NCBI RefSeq assembly: GCF_022539505.1
Contig: NC_061510.1
Span: 274,122,330-274,186,329, forward strand
Length of the DNA stretch: 64,000 nt
Reading direction: 5' to 3'
Source of the DNA: Lolium rigidum
Lineage: Eukaryota; Streptophyta; Magnoliopsida; Poales; Poaceae
Positions within the stretch are counted from its first letter, which is position 1. Every line of letters begins with the position of its first letter. A program made the position numbers and the translations under genes. The notes under the pieces were generated by a model. The model did not search any database and was not told where the DNA came from. It worked only from the letters and a program-made list of their open reading frames with translations. Below are positions 33,890 to 43,679 of the stretch, piece after piece.

Positions 33890-35890
33890 CGGTTGTATTG
33901 ACACGAGTATAGGCTGCGATAGAGTATGAGTACCGGTTGTAGTACGTACATTCGATAAGGGCCTTAAGTATACCCGCTTTTAGTGCGGGATACGGGTGCA
34001 AGTTGTATCGAGTATAGTTGTGAAGGGCGCACGAGTACAGATTGGGAAGCAACAGGAGTACATAAGTGTTTATCTATGTTCAGCATGTTTTTTGTTCACT
34101 GGGCGATCTAGTACAGCATGTTTTTTTGTAAAGATTACCGTGGTGAAAGGTGCGTGAGTACAGATACGGTACGAAGAGTATTACAAGCGTGTTTCTCCAT
34201 GTGTTCTGCATGATCTGTGTTCTCTGGAAAGGTACAGGTGCCGAAAATCGTCGAGTACAGTAGTGAAGGCTGCACGAGTTCATATTTGGCACCGAGTAGA
34301 ATACATGAGTGTTTCTCTATGTTTTTTGCAATGTTTGGTTTCTCTTGTACAATACGAGTTCTTTAGGTTGCACGAGTTCAGCTTTTACGACGGGAAGTGG
34401 AGTGCGGGAGTGTTTCTCCATGATTTCTTCAAGTTTTGGGTTCTTTGGCAATGTACGGAGTGCCACAATGGGTCGAGTACGGTTCGAAGGTTGCACGAGT
34501 TCAGCTTTTACGACGGAAGTTGAGTGCGGGAGTGTTTCTCCATGATTTACGCAAGTTTTGGGTTCTTTGGCAATGTACAGGTGCCACAATGGGTCGAGTA
34601 CATTTCGAAGGTTGCACGAGTTCAGCTTTGGCACCAAGTTGAGTACAATAGTGTTTCTCTATGATTTTCGCAAGTTTTGGGTTCTTTGGGAATGTACGGA
34701 GTGCCACAATGGGTCGAGTACGGTTCGAAGGTTGCACGAGTTCAGCTTTGGCACCATGTTGAGTACAAGAGTGTTTCTCCATGTTTTACGCAAATTTTGG
34801 GTTCTACGACAAGTTACGGGTGCCCCAATGGGTCGAGTACGGATGTGAAGGTTGCACGAGTTCAACTTAAACAGCAAGTTGATTACAAGTATGTTGCTCC
34901 ATGTTTTCGGCAAAATTTGGTTATCGTGGGAAGGTACGAGTGCCACAATGGATCAGTACGATGTGAAGGTTGCAAGTTCAACTTAAGACAAGTTGATTAC
35001 AAGTATGTTGCTCCATGTTTCGCAAATTTGGGTTCTTGAAGTACGATGCCACAATGGGTCGAGTACGATGTGAAGGTTGCACGAGTTCAACTTAAACGGC
35101 AAGTTGATTACAAGTATGTTGCTCCATGTTTTCGAGCAAGAATTTGGTTATGTGTGGGAAGGTACGAGGTGTCACAATGGATCGAGTACGATTGTCAAGG
35201 CTGAACGAGGTCAGCTTTGACACCAAGTCGATTGCGGGAGTGTTTCTTCATGCTTTACGCAATATTTGGGTTCTTTGTGAAGATACGAGGTGCCACAACT
35301 TGTCGAGTACGGTTGTGAAGGTTGCACGAGTTCGGGTTTTACAGCAAGCTGGAGTACGGAAGCTGCTTTTCTTCATGTTTTCTCCAAGATTTGGTTTCTA
35401 CGGGAATATACAGGTGTCACAATGAATCGATAACAATTGTGATGGTTTTAAGAGTTCATCTTTGGCACCAAAAGAGGATAACAGGACTATTTCTCTATGT
35501 TTTTCATCATGTTTTTTGTTCACTGGGAAGTGACAGGTGTGAGCTGTATCAAGTACATTGGTGAATGTTTCGCGAGTACACCCTCGGAAGTAATAGGAGT
35601 ACATGAGTTTTTTTCATGTTTTCTGCATGTTTTGGGTTCTCTAGGAAGACACAGGTGCATGGGATGAATACAGTCGTGAAGTTTGCATGAATACAGGTTT
35701 AGCACCAAAAGGAGTACATGACTGTTTCTATATGATTTCGCAAGTTTTGTTTTCTACGGTTAGGGACGGGTGCTAGAAGGGTCGAGTACGGTTGTCAACG
35801 TTGCACGGTACATATTTGTCACCAACGGGAGTACATAGTGTTTATTCATGTTTTATCGAAGTTTTCGGTTCTACGGGATACATAAGTATC
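33890..35890 (+). repeat. GTAC satellite array 4: about sixteen units of 112-125 bp
   Basis: Units contain in order GGTAC(G/A)GGTGCCACAATGG, TCGAGTACGG, TTGCACGAGTTCAGCTTTGG, GGCACCAAGTTGAGTAC, GTGTTTCTCCATG and GCAAGTTTTGGGTTCT. This aligns box for box, in the same orientation, with the units of arrays 1-3. The centre (34380-35120) is most regular and the edges are degraded. Open frames inside are repeat artefacts. The array lies between two convergent genes: the exonuclease (plus) and the Ulp1 peptidase (minus). Confidence 0.92.
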
Positions 35891-36314
35891 GATATAAAAA
35901 GTACATACTTGCAGCATATTCACTAGTATGCGACTCATCGATAAACACCGAGATAAAAGGGCAAGTTCAACACAAGTACTTACTTGTAAAATGCATAAAA
36001 AAAACTGGATTATAGTGTATACAAAGTTCTACACGATATAGGTTTACAGTACACGATGAAGGTCCAACACAAGTAGTAAGATCTAAGACCATCACAATGT
36101 TTTCAAGTTTTTGTCACCAAAACAGCATCAAAAGGTATTCGAGGAAATGAACCGACACATACGATTCATGTGTAGTGCTCCACCATTCACCATAGGGGAT
36201 GTGCTTCAAAATATAGAAGGCAACAGTGAATAACAAGTTAATAAATATATGAGAGATTTAATTGTTTTATGAAAAATCAGTTTTGAACATGTGAACATTC
36301 TTACTATGATTTCT
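35891..36314. other. AT-rich transition between array 4 and the Ulp1 gene
   Basis: No gene seen. It contains a few isolated GTAC boxes (35905-35990), and then probably the 3' UTR of the minus-strand peptidase gene. Confidence 0.4.
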
Positions 36315-38736
36315 TCACTCATAAAATGAGCATGAAGGTTTTAATTCTAGGATTTCCTCCGGCAAATTGGCCTTGTTGTGCACGGTGAATATTAAGATGT
36401 ACAGATACTCAGCTTTAATGTCATTTATAAAGGGCTGCAATGGACGAAGACAATAGTAGTTACTTGCATATCTTATAAACACTTGTATCTTACTAACAAT
36501 GTGTAGTTCACTAACACTTACGTGATCATTTAGAATTGGCTGATATCCTTCCCTTTTACCCAACAGAACCTTTCCATCGTATAGGTACGCACCCATCAGA
36601 CAGTAAAATGCGCACTGATTTACTCCTTGCTGTGGGCACTTGATATATATTGGCTTGTTTGCAAGGGAAACCCATGTTTTTGGTTGATTACTTGCATTGT
36701 ATGCGTCTAAACCATATACTTTTTTGAGCAGAAGTTCCATCCTTGCCATACTGTAGGAATCGGGAAATAAATGATTCCAAACTAATGATCCACAACAACA
36801 AATATTATTATTTTGAAAGCATGGAAAATTATTCTCTACTTACTATGATATCGCATTCCGTATGGTATGTGCTCCTTGTATACGATGGACTACATCCCTT
36901 TGTGTCATCATAGTTTCTAGAGTCCAATATTTCGAATTCTTTTTTGTATTTGTTCATCACATACAAAGTATAGTGATAACTTTTGAAGTACGGCATCAAT
37001 ATCTGTTTTGAGATTGGACATATAGGAACAAGATGAAAAATGTAGTTATGTATCTTCGTAATTGTATTGCACCTTTAGAAGTAGGGAGCTTACAAGTTTT
37101 GCGTCAAGAAGGCTCTTTTCTTTGTCAACATATCTAGGGAAAGTGTCCGGTGCGGTTTGCGGATCGAAATCTTTTTTGTAGTTAAATGTTTGATCCCTTT
37201 TTTTAGAGGCTTCTTCTATTTGTTCTTTTGTACGATTCCAAATACCCACTGGAGAACATGCTTGCATCATACGTTGCAAACATAGATTATATCAGATTAT
37301 ATCGGTAGTTATTGTACAATATAATCAACTGTTATAATGCAACATATATTGTTGATCTGCAATGCATACCATGATAAATCCTGGGCTTAACAACACTCTT
37401 TCTCCGATAGCGTACAAATCGGAGGTACTCCTCATCTCGTCAATGATGTAGTCCAATGTAGTACCATCCGATAGCGACCACTACTAAATTGTCTAGCAAT
37501 GTCAGCCCCATTGTTTGGTACATTGAAGTCGGGAATAGCACTTGTGCATAGCTGGTGCATTGAATACCTCGGTTCGCAAGGAAATCCAAAAGGTTAAAAT
37601 TAACAAGTGGAAGATATGAACATTATGCGAGTGCATGATAAATTACTTACGATGCAAATTTGTTTGATGTCACTAGGAGGTTGTACGGTCTTTTGCTTTG
37701 CATTGGTGTTTGAACTTCTTTGGTCTATCTTGTGCCACTGAGACTTGCGATGATCTCTTGCGGTATGTTTTGGTCTCTTTGTTGCCGTGGCGTCGGATGG
37801 AGAAACAAGTTTCCTCTTCTTTTTGTCTAAATTATCGGTATGCTCAACATCTACATAATTGTACTACGAATCCTTCGTTGGAGTACGAAAACTTTGTGAC
37901 CCGGTGGTTCTAGAGTACATATCATCATCCGAACCTTTTGTAATAAGCCGGATCCTGGGTTTTTTGAATCGACGGACAATCCTCATACATTACGAGATAT
38001 AGGAATGGCATGTACTAAGTGGTATTTTGTAGTCGGCACACCCCGCATGTCTGCTGAATAAACAACGAGCACTCCTATTTCGAGATATAGGAATTTGTTC
38101 TTCACATTGTTTCCTGTTTATATCCGCGAGCAGACCTGATTCACCCTTGGTTACGGTAATGGAAACACATCCGGCATCCTTATACGGTTCCGGCATTTCT
38201 TCAACGTCAATCATGCTCTTGATGAGTGCCATCCCTTCTATGCCTGTGCCCTCTTCTTTTACATAGTACATGCTTGTAACCCGGCCATATCCGCGTATCT
38301 CTAACATTGCTAGCATATTGGTATATGTAATGTAAGATTTGCTTAGTTTCTTCTCCAAATTATCTTTTCCATCTAGGTGAAACCTAACATCCCACACTTC
38401 ATCCTCCAAGCTAAGAAAAAACCACAGGAAAATCAAATCAAAATTCTGGATATTGCCAAACCCTAGATTTTCTAGGGTTGCGGTACGCAAAAATTAAAGA
38501 GGAGGGAAGGAAGCTTACTCGACGCCGCCGAGTGATGAGGTCCACCGATGGCTCTCGGCCGGGCGCTCCTTCCAAACCTTCGGCAATGGCGACGCAGCCG
38601 CCGGGAACGGCGACACGTCGCCCTCGGCCGGGTTCGAGGTGTCGCGGGACTCCGAGACTTTATCGCCATATTCGTCGCAATGCCCGCCGCCTCTTCCACC
38701 ATCTAACGCATCGCCGTAGTCGCGGTGAGTCGCCAT
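36315..38736 (-). CDS. Ulp1/C48-type cysteine peptidase with PB1-like N-terminal domain
   Basis: Minus-strand exons: 38736-38519 (ATG at 38736, MATHRDYGD), 38410-37651, about 37560-37378, 37279-37070, 37002-36844, 36750-36523 and 36434-36315. Exon 1 joins exon 2 in frame (donor GA|GTAAGC, acceptor TTAG|C). Exon 2 begins with a PB1-like fold seen in plant transposon proteins (EVWDVRFHLDGKDNLEKK, YGRVTSMYYV) and ends with a lysine-rich nuclear signal (KKKRKL). The C-terminal half holds the C48 triad in order: His in YHYTLYV, Asp in FEILDS, Gln and Cys in CPQQGVNQCAFY. The usual D-C-G is Q-C-A here. Family members cleave SUMO-like tags, and transposon-borne copies have unknown substrates. Stops at 37990 and near 37850, and a frame change near 37450, are unexplained. 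Array 4 lies directly downstream. Confidence 0.6.
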
Positions 38737-38775
38737 TGAGGAGGAACGAGAGAGGGAGGAACGGTTCGTGTCTAC

Positions 38776-38941
38776 CCTGTGGCACGTGGCGGGAAGCGGT
38801 GTCGACGATACTGCGGTTGCCATTGTCGCGCCGTCAGTGTACGCGTTGGCACGTGGCAGTACCCGGCGACAAGTCGCAGACACGTTGCTAGGATATCTGC
38901 CGCGAATGCCGAACGGCAGATGCCATGGTGCCGTTGGATGT
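38776..38941 (+). promoter_or_regulatory. Conserved GC-rich block, copy 2 (upstream of Ulp1 gene)
   Basis: GTGGCACGTGGCGGGAAGCG, CACGTTGCTAGGATATCTGC, CGCGAATGCCGAACGGCAG and GTGCCGTTGGATGTGATTCG correspond to 27021-27110. It lies 40-200 bp upstream of the minus-strand peptidase ATG. The ACGT core G-box-like motif GGCACGTGGC appears at 38779 and 38849. Confidence 0.5.
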
Positions 38942-39743
38942 GATTCGAGATTGGAATTAGTGTGTGAACTTAAATCATTAATGTGTGTGACCAAGTGTTC
39001 TCATTTAGGTCACGGGTGTAAGCGTTGCGCGGGAGCACGTGTCTCACCACGGCCTCCCTCTCTTTTACGGATAAGACCCGTGACCCTCTTCCCCTGTTCA
39101 AGCGCAGTGTGGGAGACATTTTGCAGGGGAAACGAAACGATATCATCTGGTGGGGCGGGGCGGAGGTGAGGGGAGGGGTGGTTAGATTTGCTTCGGTGGT
39201 TCGTCGCCGGGAGGATTCTTCGGGGCCACAGACCTCGGAGGCCCTCATTCCTCGCTGCCAGGGTCATCGGATACCCTCTTTCCTCTACCGGTGGCATTTT
39301 GTTCTTCTGGTAAAAAAATTGATTATCCTTCAAGTGCTGAAATAGACAGATCCGACAGTTGATTTTGATGTTTGTCCACCTAGTATTGATGTTTTGTTCA
39401 TATATTTCCGTCTGTTGTATTTCCATTGTCCACCTAATACGGATCCGTATATTATTGGTTTAATACATGCTATTTTTTGTACCATTTTTGTCCTTGTGTT
39501 GTTTTTTGTACTCGTGTTTGTTGCATCTATGGTATTTGGGTGGTTGTATGCAATTAGTTTGTTTTTTCTTTTCGACTCTGTTTTCCAAGTAAAATGTACT
39601 ATGTGTGCACTCATAAAATTATAGTTTAATGTTTGGTTTTTCTTGTATAAATTTAAAATAAATGTGAAGGAATATAGTCTAATAAGTTTATCATTGAATG
39701 CATGTAACACATGTGTATATTTGTTTGGACGAGAAAGCACATT
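38942..39743. other. Stretch without a supportable gene
   Basis: 38995-39300 is GC-rich (CCTCTTTTAC, GGGGCGGGGCGGAGG) with frames on both strands but no recognisable protein. 39300-39743 is AT-rich. Nothing further is supportable. Confidence 0.4.
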
Positions 39744-40631
39744 ATGGCTCATGAGGAGACTAGGAGGCCCGTTGTTTCACGTTTTGTTTTGGAGTACACG
39801 GGGTTGGAACCTGGTGCGGTGAACGATGTGATGCTTGTGTGTGTTCGTTTCTCTTTTCGTGTCGAGAGTTTGTTCAACGCAATACACACGGTGCGGTCAC
39901 TCTTCACTTGCTCCAATAAGATACATGATCAACACATCCAACAATTCTCAACTTGCTTGTTAGATGCAGTAATCCATTTGATACATACTTGTTGGGTTCA
40001 GAACGAATCATGTTCAAACATGATGAAAAGTTGATCATATGTATTAAGGTTCAAACGCTTAGTTTGATGCCACCAAGTGAAGATATCTTTTTCTACGGCA
40101 ATGTGCAGCAGTTCCTTGCTATACACGAAGGGATGGATATACTCAACTATCCGAGGGGATTTGGTACGTCACCTGAAGATGTGGAGCTGCATCAGAACCC
40201 AACAGCATGCTGCGACAACAATGTGGATCCTTGGTGTGGAGGAAGGGCCTGGCGATTGTTTGCTCGGGGTGGAGTTGAAGTATTTTGCTTGGCCCTAAGG
40301 ATTTTGTGTATGCATTGCGTGTTGCAAACTTGCCAGATGTGAAGTGGGCTGTTGATGAGGAAGGCTCGCTGTACTTGAAGTTCTCCAATCGTTACGCGTT
40401 TGATTTCACTTCCATAAATCACTTCTTCATATGTGGTCGCTTGATGTTGAAGTTTTATAAAGTTGCTACTTGTAAGGAAAAGACACCCTGATTTTGATGG
40501 ATCGTTCAAGTCAATTTATAGCGAGGCGGAACATCAATGACACCTGGGATGTTGTTGAGTCGGCATAAATCTATATATATAAGTTTTTGCAATGTCGGAT
40601 GAACGTGGAATCAAGTGTTTGTTGAAGGACA
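39744..40631 (+). pseudogene. Unrecognised coding-like unit, broken, running to the assembly gap
   Basis: An ATG at 39744 opens MAHEETRRPVVSRFVLEYTG. Continuing in other frames are SERIMFKHDEKLIICIKVQT, EDIFFYGNVQQFLAIHEGM and FAWPKDFVYALRVANLPDV, then WAVDEEGSLYLKFSNRYAF. These read like real protein (hydrophobic/charged alternation, W and Y present), but I do not recognise the family. At least three frame changes are needed. It resembles neighbouring modules in being a decayed plus-strand gene; whether a GTAC array follows is hidden by the gap. Confidence 0.35.
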
Positions 40632-40731
40632 NNNNNNNNNNNNNNNNNNNNNNNNNNNNNNNNNNNNNNNNNNNNNNNNNNNNNNNNNNNNNNNNNNNNN
40701 NNNNNNNNNNNNNNNNNNNNNNNNNNNNNNN
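40632..40731. other. Assembly gap (100 N)
   Basis: Exactly 100 N, the usual placeholder for a gap of unknown size. The sequence differs in kind on its two sides (module gene left, Athila-type internal sequence right). Confidence 0.99.
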
Positions 40732-40902
40732 TTCCCCAAGCTTAGAACTTTCTATATCATTATCAACAATGGTGTTCAAAGCGTTCATACTAATATTACT
40801 ACCAGCATGCAAAATAGGTTCCATAGGTTTTTTAATTTTCGCATTAAACCATTCATGTCTTGACTCAGGAAATAGTACAAAAAGCTCACAGATGTTTTCC
40901 AT
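40732..40902 (-). pseudogene. Start of element B internal ORF (gag-region), truncated by gap
   Basis: Minus-strand ATG at 40902, reading MENICELFVLFPESRHEWFN and on to IESSKLGE. This stretch is familiar from Triticeae Sabrina-type elements, but its function is unclear. The frame enters the N run after about 57 codons. Confidence 0.5.
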
Positions 40903-41040
40903 TATGCCTTACTAGTGTTTAACAAGAAACAAAAAGATGCAATTGCGGGATCTAAAGGAAATAGCTTCGAGCACACACACAACGGCAACAGAAAAGTACT
41001 TAGTTACCTGGGACCGGAGTATGAGTGCCTTTTACCTTTC

Positions 41041-41058
41041 CCCCCGGCAACGGCGCCG
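41041..41058 (-). other. Primer binding site, element B
   Basis: CGGCGCCGTTGCCGGGGG (minus), 11 bp from the LTR; two mismatches to the tRNA-Asp-type site of elements A, C and D. Confidence 0.7.
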
Positions 41059-41069
41059 TGAAAAGTGCT

Positions 41070-42551
41070 TGATGTCTACGGGTGCTTCTATTCTTGTAGA
41101 CGGTGTTGGGCCTCCAAGAGCAGAGGTTTGTAGAACAGCAAGCAAGTTTCCCTTAAGTGGATCACCCAAGGTTTATCGAACTCGGGGAGGAAGAGGTCAA
41201 AGATATCCCTCTCAAGCAACCCTGCAATCACGATACAAGAAGTCTCTTGTGTCCCCAACACACCTAATACACTTGTCAGATGTATAGGTGCACTAGTTCG
41301 GCGAAGAGATTGTGAAATACAAGTAGTATGGATGTATATGAATGGTAATAACAATCTGAATAAAATATGGCAGCGAGTAAACATGCAACAGAACAGTAAA
41401 TAAACGGAGTTTCGATGCTTAGAAACAAGGCCTAGGGATCATACTTTCACTAGTGGACACTCTCAACTTTGATCACATAATAAAACCACTCTACACTCTT
41501 TTGTTGGATGATGAACACCACTAATTGCGTAGGACTACAAGAGCACCTCAATGCCGGAGTTAACAAGCTCCACAACATTCAATGTTCTTATTTAAATAAC
41601 CTTAGAGTGCATGATAGATCATTGCAATTACACCAAGTACTAACATAGCATGCACACTGTCACCATCACACTATGAAGGAGGTATAGATCACATCAATAC
41701 TATCATAGCAATAATTAACTTCATAATCTACAAGAGATTACAATCATAACCTACGCCAAGTACTACACGATGCACACACTCGTCACCATTACACCGTGGA
41801 GGAGGAATAGAGTACTTTAATAACATCACTAGAGTAACACATAGATGAATAGTGATACAAAACTCATATGAATCTCAATCATGTAAGGCAGCTCATGAGA
41901 TCATTGTATTGAAGTACATAGGAGAGAGATTAACCACATAGCTACCGGTACAACCCTTAGCCTCGATGGAGAACTACTCCCTCCTCATGGGAGACAACAG
42001 CGTTGATGAAGATGGCGGTGGTGTCGATGGAGAGGCCTTCCGGGGGCACTTCCCCGTCCCGGCGGCGTGCCGGAACAGAGACTCATGTCCCCCAGATCTT
42101 GGCTTCGCGATGGCGGCGGCTCTGGAAGGTTTCTCGTACCGTGGCTTTTTCGTATCGAAGTTTTAGGTCAGGAACCTTTAAATAGGCGAAGAGGCGGAGT
42201 CGGAGGGCTGACGGGGGCGTGACACAATAGGGGGGCGCGCCCCCCTGGGCCGCGCCGCCCTATCGTCTGGTGGCCCTGTGGCCCACCTCTGGTCCTTCCC
42301 GGGTGTTTTGGAAGCTTCGTGGAATTCTAAGATGCTGGGCATTGATTTCGTCCGATTCCGAGAATATTTCCTTACTAGGATTTCTGAAACCAAAAACAGC
42401 AGAAAACAACGAATCGGCCCTTCGGCATCTCGTCAATAGGTTAGTTCCGGAAAACGCATAAATATGACATATAATGTGTATAAAACATGTAGGTATTGTC
42501 ATAAAACAAGCATGGAACATAAGAAATTATCGATACGTTTGAGACGTATCA
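41070..42551 (-). repeat. 5' LTR of element B
   Basis: 1482 bp, beginning (minus) TGATACGTCTCAAACGTATC at 42551 and ending CCCGTAGACATCA at 41070. Related to, but clearly distinct from, the LTRs of elements A, C and D. The host side, CATTT at 42552-42556, would be one target duplication copy. Confidence 0.85.
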
Positions 42552-42784
42552 CATTTGCTCTCCTGTATGTGACTTCTTCGATTATCCAAGTGGAATTTTG
42601 TTTGGTGGAGTATATCTTGAGTATTTTGTTGTTGTAGATGACATGTTAAGTAAGCTTGCATGATTGTATTATGCCTAGATAAGTCGTTTTGATGCATGTA
42701 TAGTCCTCTTATAACTTTCCATAGTGTTCTCCTTTATTTGTTTGTCTTAAAATCATTTTTTATGAGGTTTGTTAAAATTTCAGA

Positions 42785-43679
42785 GATGGAAGGCAATACA
42801 TACCAACTCAATCAACATGAACTGGAGGTGAATGAAGTCATGAAGGTCCACCGGGAAGAAGGAGTTTTCCCTTCTCTTTATCCATGTGTGGAATTCACGA
42901 GTGTTGCAGGAATTCTGCAGGATTTCCGGACTTTGGTTTCCAATGCAGGGTTGGAAAGTTTTTTTGATGGTGAACCATACCAACATGTAAAGCTAACTAT
43001 GTCTGTGGTGCATGATTTCAGATTTAGTTGTAAATTTCCTAACCCCATGGTTCATTACAAAATACATAATAAAGATGTCGATTTGCCTCTCGATGATTTT
43101 TGTGCAGCCATTAGAGTGCCACAATGGGGATCGTGCGAAAGGATCAAGGAGCGACCCAAGCTATTGCTTGACCTCTACAAAGAAATTTTCCAGGGGAGGA
43201 GTTTCTCAGAGGAGGATGGTAGAATCCGACGTATTCAACTTCCATCTATTCGGTATTTTGCCTATTTTATTACTAAGTGCGTTCTACCTAGAAAGAATGC
43301 AAACAAATTATCCTGTCATGATTTAGCCTTTATAGCTGCTGCCTTGAAACAAGATAGAGCATATAATTTGGATGCTTTGATAGCTTCCTGTCTTACTACT
43401 AACCGTGAGAAAGGAGGAGTTTGTGGAGGCCTCATTGACTCTCGTTTATTAGCCTTTCACGGTCCAGTTCCACATGCTTTGGACTTTCAATTTCCATTAG
43501 AGAAGCTTGATCTTAATTCCATGATGCAACACCAATTTTTTTATTTTCAAGCTAACATTGGCAACCTACCTTATGAAATTACCTTTTTAAAATCATCATC
43601 TTGGAGGGTAACTAAGACTGATCGTCTAGTCAATTTGCCTGTGCCTCTTTTGCTTAACCTTGATGCTAGGGAAGGATAG
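42785..43679 (+). CDS. Athila ORF-1/env-position protein of element E
   Basis: An intact 298-codon frame from the ATG at 42785 (MEGNTYQLNQHELEVNEVMK); an in-frame ATG at 42696 lies in AT-rich leader sequence and is less likely. Its position, after pol and before the polypurine tract, is that of the extra ORF of Athila elements. Segments such as DVDLPLDDFCAAIRVPQWG and SIRYFAYFITKCVLPRKNAN fit the Arabidopsis retrotransposon ORF-1 (ATHILA) family, whose function is unknown. No signal peptide or transmembrane segment is obvious in the 42785 form. Codon use is clean, with no stop, so this is among the best-preserved frames in the window. Confidence 0.6.

Larger units (their letters stand above)
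40732..42551 (-). mobile_element. Truncated Athila-lineage LTR retrotransposon (element B)
   Basis: It has a minus-strand 5' LTR at 42551-41070 (TGATACGTCTCAAACG to TAGACATCA), a primer-site-like CGGCGCCGTTGCCGGGGG at 41058-41041, and then the start of an internal coding stretch running into the gap. The 3' half and second LTR are missing, either inside the gap or deleted. The layout matches abundant Triticeae Sabrina/WHAM-type elements. Confidence 0.8.

Noticed and set aside
34263..35425. Many overlapping open frames of 68-120 codons
   Set aside because: Products of satellite array 4 in all frames.
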